Positions 52,250 to 62,900 are shown, numbered from the stretch's first letter. The stretch is DNA of 64,000 nucleotides from Streptomyces aureocirculatus (GCF_000720475.1 NZ_JOAP01000003.1:124001-188000), one strand, 5' to 3'. The notes: generated from the letters alone by a model not told the origin. Program-made: numbers and translations.

Positions 52250-53786
52250 AGTTCCCCAGAGGAAGTTGGCAGACCAGTAGCTTTCCGGCCATGGTCACAC
52301 CGCCGTCCATGGCGATGGCCAGGCCGTCCGCGTAGATGTGCGGGCCCTCGATGACCGGGCGCCCGTCGTCGTCCCCGTCGTACTCGGAGCCGACCTCGCC
52401 GAGGAGGTAGGGGATGGGGCTGTGGCCGTGGACGATGCGGCTGCCGCCGTAGACGTCGAGGAGTTCGCGTACGGCGGCGGGGCCCGAGTCGTCGCGGAAG
52501 GCGAAGCGCTTGGTGAACTTGCGGAACAGGTCCCAGTACTCGTCCGCGTCGTTGCGGGTGAGCGCCTCGCGGATGGTGTCGTTGACCTCTTCGATCGAGT
52601 CGCCGTAGTCGAGGTAGGCGGTCGTGTCGGAGTGCACGAGCAGATGCCCGTCCTCCTCCTCGATGGCGTCGAGGCGGGCCATCCACTGCAGGTGGTGGTC
52701 CTCCAGGCGCTCCATGTCGGCCCGCTGGCCGCCGTTGAGGAGCCAGGCGGCCTGGAACGTGGCGGTGCCCGCGCCGGAGTTGACCGGGGTGTCCCCGAAC
52801 TTCTTGGCGCCGATGAGCAGCAGTTCATGGTTGCCCATGAGCGCCTTGCAGTAACCGCCCGCGGCCGCGGCCTCCGCGGAAAGCCGCATCACCAGGTCGA
52901 TGACGCCGATGCCGTCGGGGCCGCGGTCGGTGAAGTCCCCGAGGAACCACAGGCGCGTGTTGCCCGCGGACCAGGTGCCGTCGGCGTCGATCAGCCCCTC
53001 GGCCGCGAGGGCGGTGATGAGCTCGTCCAAGTAGCCGTGCACGTCTCCGACGACGTACAGCGGGCCCATGCCGTCGCCATCCGGGGCGGGCGGCGGCTCC
53101 GGCATCTCCTGCACCTCGACCTGCAGGGTGTCACCGCGGTTGATGACCGGGAGGTCGCGCTCGGTGGGCGTGTAGCCCTCCGGGACCTCATCGGCGGATC
53201 CGGGGTGTGCGGAGGCCTGCGTCTCGGTCCGCGCCTCGGCCTGCGGGGCAACCCCTACCTCCGTCTGCGGGGCAACCCCGACTTCGGCCTGCGGGGTGAC
53301 CCGTACCTCGGCCTGCGGGGCGGCCTGCGCCTCGGCCTGCGGCGCGATCCGCATCTCTGGCGGCGCCACGGGGGGCGCCTGCTGCGGGTTCACGGGGGGC
53401 TGCTGCGGCTGGACCGCGTGCGGCACTGGGAGCGGCTGCTGGGGCTGTACGGACGCTTGCTGGGCCTGTACGGGCGCTACGGGCGCTTGCGGGACCCGTA
53501 CGGGGGGCTGCTGAGGTGGCACGGACGCCTGCTGCGGCGGTACAGGCGCCTGCTGAGCCTGCGCGGGCGGAACCTGCCCCTGCCCGAGCCCCTCAGCGGG
53601 CGGAACCTGCGCGAAGCCCTGGTCAGGAGCAAACCCCTGGTCAGGGGCGGGCTCTGGCGTACCGTCCTGCCCCTGCGTGGCGGGCAGGTCGGTCTCGCGG
53701 ACGCCTTCATAGACGTACGCGGGCACGCGGAAGTCGCGCAGCGTCGCCGTCCGCACCTCGGGTCCCTGACCGGCCCCCTGAGTCAT
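52248..53786 (-). CDS. Calcineurin-like metallophosphoesterase with long P/Q-rich N-terminus
   Basis: 512 residues. The C-terminal half carries the metallophosphoesterase motifs: GDVHG (near 243), GDFTDRG, GNHE, a His in LLVHSDT and GHSP. This resembles PrpE/ApaH-type bacterial phosphatases. The N-terminal 200 residues are Pro/Gln/Ala repeats (PPQQAS, PQAEVGVAPQ units). ATG 53786 is preferred (GGAGGGG 6 nt upstream) over the in-frame ATG at 53804. The substrate may be a protein or dinucleotide; undetermined. Confidence 0.85.
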   Translation of the reverse strand: MTQGAGQGPEVRTATLRDFRVPAYVYEGVRETDLPATQGQDGTPEPAPDQGFAPDQGFAQVPPAEGLGQGQVPPAQAQQAPVPPQQASVPPQQPPVRVPQAPVAPVQAQQASVQPQQPLPVPHAVQPQQPPVNPQQAPPVAPPEMRIAPQAEAQAAPQAEVRVTPQAEVGVAPQTEVGVAPQAEARTETQASAHPGSADEVPEGYTPTERDLPVINRGDTLQVEVQEMPEPPPAPDGDGMGPLYVVGDVHGYLDELITALAAEGLIDADGTWSAGNTRLWFLGDFTDRGPDGIGVIDLVMRLSAEAAAAGGYCKALMGNHELLLIGAKKFGDTPVNSGAGTATFQAAWLLNGGQRADMERLEDHHLQWMARLDAIEEEDGHLLVHSDTTAYLDYGDSIEEVNDTIREALTRNDADEYWDLFRKFTKRFAFRDDSGPAAVRELLDVYGGSRIVHGHSPIPYLLGEVGSEYDGDDDGRPVIEGPHIYADGLAIAMDGGVTMAGKLLVCQLPLGN

Positions 53787-54018
53787 CGACCCCTCCACCA
53801 CCATTGCGCCGCATCTGCACCGGGATCGGACTGCCTGGTCGCAGCGGCCCGCGGTGTCGTCCGCCCATCATAGGAATGCGGCTGTCGCTGTGTGGCGCAC
53901 CAGGGGTGGTGAATCGGTGCGCGAAACCGGTTCACTGCGGTTTTCTCCCGAATTGGCCCGAGGTTTCCCCCTGCTTTCCCGCAGGTGGCGGGCCCCGGGC
54001 CGGTCGGAGGGAGCGGGG

Positions 54019-55140
54019 TCAGCTCTGGCCCGGTGACCGCGGCGGGCTGACCGTCGTACGTGGCGGACGTCGCTCGGACGAGGTGCGCACGATCAGTTCG
54101 GTCGGTATCACCTGCTCGACGGGTCGTCCGGTGTCGAGCCCCTCGATGGCGTCGATGAGGAGCTGGACGACGGCGGTGCCGATGCGCCGTGGCTTCAGCG
54201 AGAGCGTGGTGATGGGCGGTTCGGTGGTGGCGTACACGGTGGACTCGCTGCAGCACACGAGCAGCAGGTCGTCGGGTACGCGCAGGCCGTAACGGCGGGC
54301 GGCGGCGAGCAGGTCGGTGCCGTTCGGGTCGAACAGGCCGTACACCGCGTCCGGCCGGTCCGGGCGGGCGAGCAACCGGTCGGCCGCGACGGCGCCCGCA
54401 CAGGGGTCGTGCGCGGGGTAGGACTCGTACACCGGGTCCTGGCCGACGCGCTCGCACCAGCGCAGATAGGCGGTGGTGGAGAGATGGGTGTAGGTGTCCG
54501 TGGTGGTGCCGGTGAGCAGGCCGATGCGGCGTGCGCCGGCCGCAGCGAGGTGTTCGAGGATCTCCAGGACGGCGGCCTCGTGGTCGTTGTCGACCCAGGC
54601 CGTGACCGGGAGCGAACCGGCGGGGCGGCCGTCGGAGACCACCGGAAGACCCTGCCGCACCAACTCGCTGACCACCGGGTCGTGGTCGGAGGGGTCGACG
54701 ACGACGGTGCCGTCGAGGGCGACGTTCGACCACACGTCGACGGGGCTGCGGCGCGAGGTGGCGGGGAGGATGACCAGGGCATAGCCCCGGGCGAGCGCGG
54801 CCGAGGTCGCGGCTCTCGCCATCTCCGCGAAGTACGCGAATTCCGTGAAGGTGAAAGGTTCATCCCCGTACGTCGTCACGGTGAGGCCGATGAGGCCCGA
54901 CTTACCGGTACGGAGGGTTCGGGCCGCGGCCGACGGGCGGTAACCCAGGCGGTCGGCGACCTCTCGGACATGGCGTCGCGTGGCGTCGGGCAGTCTCCCC
55001 TTGCCGTTGAGGGCGTCTGAGACAGTCGTGATGGAGACACCGGCTGCTGCGGCGACGTCTCTGATACCCGCTCGGCTTTGCCGGTTGGCCCGGCGGGAGG
55101 TCTCCGCTCGGCTCACCTGGTGCTTCCCTGCTGCTGTCAT
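54019..55140 (-). CDS. LacI-family transcriptional regulator
   Basis: 373 residues. The N-terminal LacI helix-turn-helix with hinge helix reads GIRDVAAAAGVSITTVSDALNGKGRLPDATRRHVREVADRLGYRPSAAARTLRTGKS. A periplasmic-binding-protein-like sugar-sensing domain follows (about 80-345). The ATG at 55140 lacks a strong Shine-Dalgarno site. The neighbouring hisC is divergent and unrelated, so the regulon is not evident here. Confidence 0.92.
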   Translation of the reverse strand: MTAAGKHQVSRAETSRRANRQSRAGIRDVAAAAGVSITTVSDALNGKGRLPDATRRHVREVADRLGYRPSAAARTLRTGKSGLIGLTVTTYGDEPFTFTEFAYFAEMARAATSAALARGYALVILPATSRRSPVDVWSNVALDGTVVVDPSDHDPVVSELVRQGLPVVSDGRPAGSLPVTAWVDNDHEAAVLEILEHLAAAGARRIGLLTGTTTDTYTHLSTTAYLRWCERVGQDPVYESYPAHDPCAGAVAADRLLARPDRPDAVYGLFDPNGTDLLAAARRYGLRVPDDLLLVCCSESTVYATTEPPITTLSLKPRRIGTAVVQLLIDAIEGLDTGRPVEQVIPTELIVRTSSERRPPRTTVSPPRSPGQS

Positions 55141-55628
55141 GGCGAGCCGATAGTAGGGCTCATGGGGGTGGGTAGTGCGGACGCATATGCACCCGTTGAC
55201 AGGCACGTTTCTGCATGGTGGAAGTTGCGCAATGACCTTGGAAACCCAGGGAGTTGGCCGCATAGTGAGGCATCGGTACCTTGTCGTCGTGCAAGGGCCT
55301 GCCAAATGGCCCAGGTCTCGAAGAGGTCTCAACTCACCTTCACGGGTGATGCGCGCCACGGAGTGAGCCACCGGCGCGTGCCAGAGCGGGACGCGCTCCC
55401 CCTTGCGCCGCGCGCTGCCGCCCCCAGGACGATCCCCCTGCGCTGCGCGCTGCCGCCCTCCAGGACGGGCCTCCAGGACGTCCCCCAGGACGGGCCCCTT
55501 GGGTGGGTGCTCCCCGGGCGTGGGTCGGTGCCGTTGTCCGGACCGAGACCGACAGCCCATTCGCAGCGGCGCCGAATCCTCATAAGGTGAGAATCATTGA
55601 AGTTCGGATGATCACGAGGAGGACCGCG
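55141..55628 (+). promoter_or_regulatory. Intergenic region between LacI regulator and hisC, with repeats and a hisC promoter
   Basis: 488 bp without a supported gene. Contains four copies of CCAGGACG (55424, 55460, 55473 and 55485), two of them within longer CGCGCTGCCGCCC-type repeats (from about 55411 and 55446). TTCGCA (55560-55565), a 17-nt spacer and TAAGGT (55583-55588) make a good promoter for hisC. Confidence 0.5.
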
Positions 55629-56708
55629 GTGAGCGAGACGAGCCCGAGGCTGCGCGCCGAGCTGGAGGGTATCCCCACCTACAAGCCGGGCAAGCCCGCC
55701 GCGGCCGGCGGCCCGGTGGCCTACAAGCTGTCCTCGAACGAGAACCCCTACCCGCCGCTGCCCGGCGTCATGGAGAGTGTGCTCGCCACGGCAGGAAGCT
55801 TCAACCGCTACCCCGACATGGCCTGCACCGGCCTGATGAGCGAGCTGGCCGACCACTTCGGCGTGCCCGTCTCGCACCTCGCCACCGGCACCGGTTCCGT
55901 CGGCGTCGCCCAGCAACTGGTGCAGGCGACCGCGGGTCCGGGTGACGAGGTGATCTACGCGTGGCGCTCCTTCGAGGCGTACCCGATCATCACGCAGGTC
56001 AGCGGTGCCACGTCGATACGGGTGCCGCTGACGACGGGCGAGGTGCACGACCTGGACGCGATGGCCGCCGCGATCACCGACCGCACGCGCCTCATCTTCG
56101 TCTGCAACCCCAACAACCCCACCGGCACGGTGGTGCGCCGCGCCGAGCTCGAACGTTTCCTGGACCGGGTGCCGGGCGACGTCCTCGTCGTACTCGACGA
56201 GGCGTACCGGGAGTTCATCCGCGATCCCGAGGTACCGGACGGCCTGGAGATCTACCGTGACCGGCCGAACGTCTGCGTGCTGCGTACGTTCTCCAAGGCC
56301 TACGGCCTCGCGGGCCTGCGGGTCGGCTTCGCGGTCGGCCACGAGCCGGTGGCCGCCGCGCTGCGCAAGACGGCGGTGCCCTTCGGCGTGAGCCAGTTGG
56401 CACAGGACGCGGCGGTGGCCTCGCTGCGTGCCGAGGACGAGCTGATGGAGCGGGTCGGCGCGCTGGTGGGCGAGCGCACACGGGTGGTCGACGCGCTGCG
56501 CGCTCAGGGCTGGACGGTCCCGGAGACGCAGGCGAACTTCGTGTGGCTGCGCCTGGACGACCGTACGGTCGACTTCGCGGCGGCCTGTGAGAAGGCCGGG
56601 GTGGTCGTGCGGCCGTTCGCGGGCGAGGGGGCGCGGATCACGATCGGGGAGACCGAGGCCAACGACATCTTCCTCCAGGCCGCGGAGACGTTCCGCAAGG
56701 AGCTGTAG
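55629..56708 (+). CDS. hisC: Histidinol-phosphate/aromatic aminotransferase
   Basis: 359-residue class-I/II PLP aminotransferase. The sequence has [16 protein letters not shown], the substrate/cofactor segment [16 protein letters not shown] ([12 protein letters not shown]) and the PLP-Lys in [15 protein letters not shown]. The GTG at 55629 has AGGAGG upstream; the in-frame ATG at 55609 is possible. It is away from the his operon, consistent with a second copy that may act on aromatic amino acids rather than histidinol phosphate. Confidence 0.88.
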   Translation: MSETSPRLRAELEGIPTYKPGKPAAAGGPVAYKLSSNENPYPPLPGVMESVLATAGSFNRYPDMACTGLMSELADHFGVPVSHLATGTGSVGVAQQLVQATAGPGDEVIYAWRSFEAYPIITQVSGATSIRVPLTTGEVHDLDAMAAAITDRTRLIFVCNPNNPTGTVVRRAELERFLDRVPGDVLVVLDEAYREFIRDPEVPDGLEIYRDRPNVCVLRTFSKAYGLAGLRVGFAVGHEPVAAALRKTAVPFGVSQLAQDAAVASLRAEDELMERVGALVGERTRVVDALRAQGWTVPETQANFVWLRLDDRTVDFAAACEKAGVVVRPFAGEGARITIGETEANDIFLQAAETFRKEL

Positions 56709-56836
56709 CCGGAGCGGCCCGATCCCGGAGCTGCCGGACCCTTAGCGGCCCGATCCCGGAGCTGCCGGACCCGGAGCTGCCGGACCCGGAGCCTCCGGAC
56801 CCGGAGCGGGCCGCACCTCGAAGTGGCCTGAACCAG

Positions 56837-56902
56837 AGCCGGACCGGAGCCGGACCGAAGCCGGACCGAAGCCGGACCGAAGCCGGACCGAAGCCGAGCC
56901 GA
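56837..56902. repeat. Six tandem 11-bp repeats (AGCCGGACCGA)
   Basis: Six consecutive 11-bp units from 56837; units 2-5 are identical. Eleven bp is about one helical turn. Lies immediately upstream of the hisC terminator stem. Confidence 0.8.
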
Positions 56903-56940
56903 AGGGGCCGACGGCAGGAGACTGTGCCGTCGGCCCCTTC
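56901..56940 (+). terminator. Terminator of hisC
   Basis: 15-bp perfect stem (56901-56915 with 56926-56940) and a 10-nt loop. Confidence 0.85.
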
Positions 56941-57046
56941 GGCGTGCCCGCTCCCGGGCGCCCGCGCAGCCGCCCACCTCGTTCCCCGCGGTAAGGGGGA
57001 CCCCCAGTTCGGAGATCGTCCGCTCGTACGACATAATGCTTGTGAA

Positions 57047-57062
57047 TGTGAACGCGTTCACA
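57047..57062. promoter_or_regulatory. Rex operator (ROP) of the cydABDC operon
   Basis: Perfect TGTGAACGCGTTCACA, the consensus site of the NADH-sensing repressor Rex, which controls cydABCD in Streptomyces coelicolor. It lies 84 bp upstream of the cydA GTG. Implies repression when NADH/NAD is low. Confidence 0.93.
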
Positions 57063-57145
57063 AGCGTGTCCTACTTGCTCCGAAGATGTCCCTGACAAAA
57101 GGAGCAAAACGCCGGTTCGGCCACGGCATGTAAGGAGAAGTCGAC

Positions 57146-58690
57146 GTGGACCTGGCTCTGGCGCCGGAAACCCTGGCGCGATGGCAGTTCGGCATCACCA
57201 CCGTCTACCACTTCCTCTTCGTCCCCCTGACGATCTCCCTGGCCGCCCTCACGGCGATCCTTGAGACGGCCTGGGTGCGGACGGGCAAGGAGCACTACCT
57301 CAGAGCCACCAAATTCTGGGGCAAGCTGTTCCTGATCAACATCGCGATGGGCGTCGTCACGGGCATCGTGCAGGAGTTCCAGTTCGGCATGAACTGGTCC
57401 GACTACTCGCGCTTCGTCGGTGACGTCTTCGGTGCCCCGCTGGCCTTCGAGGCGCTGATCGCCTTCTTCTTCGAGTCGACCTTCATCGGCCTGTGGATCT
57501 TCGGCTGGGACAAGCTCCCGAAGAAGCTGCACTGCGCCACCATCTGGATGGTGTCGATCGGCACCATCCTGTCGGCGTACTTCATCATCGCCGCGAACGC
57601 CTTTATGCAGCACCCGGTCGGCTACAAGATCACGGAGCGGGACGGCAAGAACCGCGCCGAGCTGACCGACTTCTCCAAGGTGCTGTTCCAGGAGACGGCG
57701 CTCGTCAACTTCTTCCATGTGATCGCCGCGTCGATCCTGGTCGGCGGCGCCTTCATGACCGGCATCGCGATCTTCCACCTGCGCAAGAAGCAGCACATCC
57801 GCACCATGCGGATGTCGCTGCGTCTCGGCCTGGTCACCGCGTTCGCCGGCACCCTGCTCACCGTCATCAGCGCCGACACCCTCGGCAAGGTGATGTACGA
57901 GCAGCAGCCGATGAAGATGTCGGCCGCCGAGGCCCTGTGGGAGTCCGAGAAGCCCGCACCGTTCTCGATCTTCGCGTACGGGGATGTCGCGGAGGGCCAC
58001 AACAAGGTCGCCATCGAGGTGCCGGGCATCCTGTCCTTCCTCGCCAAGAACGACTTCAGCTCCGAGATCCCCGGCATCAACGACCTCAACCGGGAGGCGC
58101 AGGAGAAGTTCGGCCCCGGCGACTACCGGCCGAACATCCCCACCGCGTACTGGTCCTACCGCTGGATGATCGGCTTCGGCGGCGTCTCCATGGCCCTGTG
58201 CACCGCCGGGCTCTGGCTCACCCGGCGCAGGTTCTGGCTCGCCCCGGAGCACCGCACCGGCGCGGACGACATACCCAAGCTGATGCTCACCAAGAACAAG
58301 GAGCTGGCGCCCAGGATCGGCATCTGGTGGTGGCGTCTTTCGCAGTGGACGCTGATCTTCCCGCTCATCGGCACCGCCTGGGGCTGGATCTTCACCGAGA
58401 CCGGCAGGCAGCCCTGGGTCGTCTACGGCGTCCTGCGCACCGAGGACGCGGTCTCCCCCGGCGTCTCGCAGGGCGAGGTGCTCACCTCGCTGATCGTCTT
58501 CACCCTCATCTACGCGATCCTCGCCGTCATCGAGGTCCGGCTGCTGCTCAAGTACGTACGCCAGGGACCGCCGCAGCTCACCGAGGCCGACCTCAACCCG
58601 CCCACCAAGATCGGCGGCCCGCCCGGTGGAGCGGGTGCGGACACCGACGCCGAGGCCGAGGCCGACCGGCCCATGGCCTTCTCGTACTGA
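57146..58690 (+). CDS. cydA: Cytochrome bd oxidase subunit I
   Basis: 514 residues, about nine helices, with haem-ligand region WQFGITTVYHFLFVPLTI near the N-terminus. The Q-loop is short (actinobacterial type) and includes GRQPW near the C-terminus. Quinol-oxidising terminal oxidase used at low oxygen. GTG 57146 has AAGGAG upstream. The C-terminal segment (about 480-514) is acidic and Gly-rich. A 17-bp duplication covers its stop codon. Confidence 0.97.
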   Translation: MDLALAPETLARWQFGITTVYHFLFVPLTISLAALTAILETAWVRTGKEHYLRATKFWGKLFLINIAMGVVTGIVQEFQFGMNWSDYSRFVGDVFGAPLAFEALIAFFFESTFIGLWIFGWDKLPKKLHCATIWMVSIGTILSAYFIIAANAFMQHPVGYKITERDGKNRAELTDFSKVLFQETALVNFFHVIAASILVGGAFMTGIAIFHLRKKQHIRTMRMSLRLGLVTAFAGTLLTVISADTLGKVMYEQQPMKMSAAEALWESEKPAPFSIFAYGDVAEGHNKVAIEVPGILSFLAKNDFSSEIPGINDLNREAQEKFGPGDYRPNIPTAYWSYRWMIGFGGVSMALCTAGLWLTRRRFWLAPEHRTGADDIPKLMLTKNKELAPRIGIWWWRLSQWTLIFPLIGTAWGWIFTETGRQPWVVYGVLRTEDAVSPGVSQGEVLTSLIVFTLIYAILAVIEVRLLLKYVRQGPPQLTEADLNPPTKIGGPPGGAGADTDAEAEADRPMAFSY

Positions 58691-58706
58691 TGGCCTGCTC
58701 GTACTG
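58673..58706. repeat. 17-bp tandem duplication over the cydA stop codon
   Basis: ATGGCCTTCTCGTACTG (58673-58689) is followed directly by ATGGCCTGCTCGTACTG (58690-58706), one base different. The second copy creates a small ATG-initiated frame after the stop and precedes the cydB ribosome-binding site. Confidence 0.7.
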
Positions 58707-58722
58707 AAGGAGAACAGGCGAC

Positions 58723-59820
58723 ATGGAACTTCACGACGTCTGGTTCGTGCTCATAGCCGTCCTGTGGATCGGCTACTTCTTCCTCGAGGGCTTCGACTTC
58801 GGAGTCGGCGTCCTCACCAAACTGCTCGCCCGTGACCGCACCGAGAAGCGGGTGCTCATCAACACCATCGGCCCGGTCTGGGACGGCAACGAGGTGTGGC
58901 TGCTCACGGCGGGCGGCGCGACCTTCGCCGCCTTCCCCGAGTGGTACGCGACGCTGTTCTCCGGCTTCTATCTGCCGCTGCTGATCATCCTGCTCTGCCT
59001 GATCGTGCGCGGTGTCGCCTTCGAGTACCGCGCGAAGCGCCCCGAGGAGCGCTGGCAGACCAACTGGGAACACGCGATCTTCTGGACCTCGCTGCTCCCG
59101 GCGTTCCTGTGGGGCGTGGCCTTCGGCAACATCGTGCGTGGCGTCAAGATCGACGCGCGGAAGGAGTACGTGGGCAACCTCTGGGACCTGCTCAACCCGT
59201 ACTCGCTCCTGGGTGGCCTGGTCACCCTGTCGCTGTTCACCTTCCACGGCACGGTGTTCACGGCCCTGAAGACGGTCGGCGACATCCGGATGCGGGCACG
59301 GAAGCTGGCGCTCGCCCTGGGCCTGGTCACCGCGGTGCTCGCGCTCGGCTTCCTCCTCTGGACGCAGGCCGACAACGGCGACGGCAAGAGCCTGGCCGCG
59401 ATGGTCGTGGCGGTGGTGGCCCTGGCCGCGGCCGTCGTGGCGATCAAACTCGGGCGCGAGGGCTGGTCATTCGCCCTCTCGGGCGTCACGATCGTCGCCG
59501 CCTTCGCGATGCTCTTCCTGACGCTGTTCCCGAACGTCATGCCGTCGTCGCTGAACGAGGACTGGAGCCTCACGGTCACCAACGCCTCGTCGACCCCCTA
59601 CACCCTGAAGATCATGACCTGGTGCGCGGGCGTCGCGACGCCGATCGTGCTGCTCTACCAGTCGTGGACGTACTGGGTGTTCCGCAAGCGGATCGGTACG
59701 CAGCACATCGCGCCGGACCCGCACGCGCCGAGCCCCCGGACACCCGGACCGCACCCGACCGGCCCGCACGAGCCCGGGCCGCACGAGCCCGAGCCGCACG
59801 CGGTCGACGCCGCACGCTGA
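58723..59820 (+). CDS. cydB: Cytochrome bd oxidase subunit II
   Basis: 365 residues with about nine helices: WFVLIAVLWIGYFFLEGFDFGVGVL and GPVWDGNEVWLLTAGGATFAAFP are the family hallmarks. The C-terminus is a His/Pro-rich tail (PHPTGPHEPGPHEPEPH). ATG 58723 with AAGGAG upstream, 32 nt after cydA. Confidence 0.97.
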   Translation: MELHDVWFVLIAVLWIGYFFLEGFDFGVGVLTKLLARDRTEKRVLINTIGPVWDGNEVWLLTAGGATFAAFPEWYATLFSGFYLPLLIILLCLIVRGVAFEYRAKRPEERWQTNWEHAIFWTSLLPAFLWGVAFGNIVRGVKIDARKEYVGNLWDLLNPYSLLGGLVTLSLFTFHGTVFTALKTVGDIRMRARKLALALGLVTAVLALGFLLWTQADNGDGKSLAAMVVAVVALAAAVVAIKLGREGWSFALSGVTIVAAFAMLFLTLFPNVMPSSLNEDWSLTVTNASSTPYTLKIMTWCAGVATPIVLLYQSWTYWVFRKRIGTQHIAPDPHAPSPRTPGPHPTGPHEPGPHEPEPHAVDAAR

Positions 59821-59980
59821 CGACTTCGTGGCGAGGTCGTGCGTGGAGGTGACGAGGTAACGCGAGACTTCCGTGACGATGCCGCGCGTACAGCTAAGGT
59901 GACGAGACTGTGCACAGAGCTTGCGTGGCGAGGCCAAGTACTGACCCAACTCGACTGACGCACAAGCTCCTTGGGAGGGT

Positions 59981-62900
59981 GTGTTTCACGTGAAACCGAT
60001 CGACCCGCGCCTGTTCCGGTACGCGCGTGCCACCCGGTTCTTCCTCACCGCCGTGGTGGTCCTCGGCCTGGCCGGCGCGGGCCTTGTCGTCGCCCAGGCG
60101 ATGCTGATCGCCGAGATCGTGGTGGGCGGCTTCCAGGACGGGCTCGACGCCGGTGACCTGAGTAAGCCGCTGCTTCTGCTGGCGGTCGTCGCGGTGGGCC
60201 GGGCGCTGGTGGCATGGCTCACCGAACTCGCCGCGCACCGGGCGAGCGCGGCGGTCAAGTCGGAGCTGCGCGGTCGGCTCCTGGAGAGGGCGGGGGAGCT
60301 CGGTCCCAGTTGGCTGACCGGCCAGCGGACGGGCTCGCTGATCACGCTGGCGACCCGGGGTGTGGACGCGCTCGACGACTACTTCTCCCGCTATCTGCCG
60401 CAACTGGGCCTCGCGGTGGTGGTCCCGGCCGCGGTGCTCCTGCGTGTGGTCACCGAGGACTGGGTGTCCGCGGCGATCATCGTCGCGACGCTGCCGCTGA
60501 TCCCCGTCTTCATGATGCTGATCGGCTGGGCCACGCAGGCGCGGATGGACCGCCAGTGGCAGCTCCTTTCCCGTCTCTCCGGCCACTTCCTGGACGTCGT
60601 CGCGGGTCTGCCGACGCTGAAGGTGTTCGGCCGCGCCAAGGCACAGGCCGAGTCGATCCGGAACATCACCGGGGAGTACCGGCGCGCGACGATGCGCACC
60701 CTGCGCATCGCGTTCCTGTCGTCGTTCGCCCTGGAACTCCTCGCCACCATCTCGGTGGCGCTCGTCGCCGTCACCATCGGCATGCGGCTCGTCCATGGCG
60801 ACATGGAGCTGTACGACGGTCTTGTCGTCCTGATCCTCGCGCCCGAGGCGTATCTGCCGCTGCGGCAGGTCGGGGCGCGGTACCACGCGGCGGCGGAAGG
60901 GCTTGCCGCGGCGGAGGAGATCTTCGGGGTCCTGGAGACCCCGGTTCCGGCCGGGGGGACAGGGCCGGTGCCCGGGCGGGGCGGGCTGCGGGTGGACGAC
61001 CTCACCGTGCGGTACCCGGGGCGGGCGGAGGACGCCGTCCGCGGGGCGTCGTTCTCGGTCGCGGACGGGGAGACGGTGGCCCTTGTGGGGCCGAGCGGCT
61101 GCGGTAAGTCGACCGTGCTGAATGTTCTGTTGGGCTTCGTCCGGCCTACGCGGGGACGGGTGCTGGTCGGTGACGGCGAGCTGGGTGCCAGTGATCTCGG
61201 TGACGTCGATCTGGAGCGGTGGCGGGAGCAGGTCTCCTGGGTGCCGCAGCGGCCGCACCTGTTCGCGGGGAGCATCGCGGACAACGTCCGGTTGGCTCGC
61301 CCCGGGGCGGACGACGCGGACGTGGCCGACGCGCTGCGTGCGGCGGGGGCCTGGGAGTTCGTGACCGGGTTGCCCCAGGGCGTCGAGACCGTCCTGGGGG
61401 AGGACGGGGTCGGGCTTTCCGCCGGGCAGCGGCAGCGGGTCGCTCTGGCGCGGGCGTTTCTGGCCGACCGGCCCGTGGTGCTGCTGGACGAGCCCACTGC
61501 CGCGTTGGACGGGGAGACCGAGGCGGGAGTTGTCGCGGCGGTCCGGAGGTTGGCCGTCGGGCGAACCGTGGTCCTTGTCGTCCACCGGCCTGCGTTGCTT
61601 GCTGTGGCCGACAGGGTGGTACGGGTGGGCGCCGACGTTGACGGTGCCCGGGGGGTTGGGCTGTGCCCACCCGTCCCACCCTGCGGGACGATCGCCCGTA
61701 GCGGGGGCGAGGTGGTTGCCCGCAGTGGGGGCGGCGGGGGCGAGGTAGTTGCTCGCAGCGCTCGTGGGAGCGGGGGCTTTGTTCGTGAGGGGAGTGAAGG
61801 GGTCGGCTCCGAGGGCGCGGGTGCCTGGGGGGAGTCGGAGCGTGGGGTGCTCGCTCGGGTCAGGGAAGCGGCGCGGGAGCGCAAGGGGCGGCTGGCGCTG
61901 GCGCTGCTGCTGGGAAGTCTCGCCCTCGGGAGTGCCGTGGGGCTCATGGCCACCTCCGGGTGGCTGATCTCGCGGGCCTCGGAGCAGCCCCCGGTGATGT
62001 ACCTGATGATCGCCGTCACGGCGACCCGCGCCTTCGGCATCGGGCGGGCCTGCTTCCGCTATGCCGAGCGGCTGGTGTCGCACGACGCGGTCCTTCGGAT
62101 GCTCGCCGATACCAGGGTCGCCGTGTTCCGGCGCCTGGAACGCCTCGCCCCCGCGGGTCTGCGGACGACCCGCCGCGGTGACCTGCTGTCCCGCCTCGTC
62201 GCCGACGTGGACGCCCTCCAGGACTACTGGCTGCGCTGGCTGCTGCCCGCAGGCGCCGCGGCCCTCGTCAGCGTCGGCGCCGTCGGATTCACCGCGTGGC
62301 TGCTCCCGGAGGCGGGGGCCGTCCTGGCGGTGGGGCTGCTGGCCGCCGGTGTCGGCGTGCCCCTCGTCAGCGGGGCCGTCGCCCGGCGCGCCGAACGCAG
62401 GCTGGCCCCCGCGCGTGGTGTGCTCGCCACCAGGGTGTCCGACCTGCTCACCGGCACCGCCGAGCTGACGGTCGCGGGCGCCCTGCGCGGCCGTACCGAC
62501 CGGGCGAAGGCCGCCGACGCGGAGCTGACCCGGATCGCCGCGCGGACGGCGGGTGCCACCGCGCTCGGCGACGGGCTCGGCGCCCTGGCCATGGGCCTGA
62601 CCGTGGCGGCGGCCGCACTCGTCGGCGTCCAGGGCGTGCACGACGGCCGGCTCAGTGGCGTGGCGCTCGCCGTGGTCGTCCTCACCCCTCTCGCCGCGTT
62701 CGAGGCGGTGACCGGGCTGCCGCTCGCTGTCCAGTACCGCCAGCGCGTCAAGAAGAGCGCCGAGCGGGTCCACGAGGTCCTCGACGCTCCGGAGCCCGTA
62801 CCGGCTCCTGCCGCCCCCGCGCGGGGCGAGGCGACCGCCGCCCTCGCGCCGGGCCGGGCGGCAACCGAAGCCCCCGTGCCGGGCCAGGTGACCGGAGTCC

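Larger units (their letters stand above)
56709..57145. other. Intergenic region before cydA: repeats, terminator, Rex operator
   Basis: 437 bp with no gene. It contains CCGGAGCTGCCGGACC-type repeats (56720-56800), a 6-copy 11-bp array, the hisC terminator and the Rex operator; each is listed separately. Confidence 0.6.
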
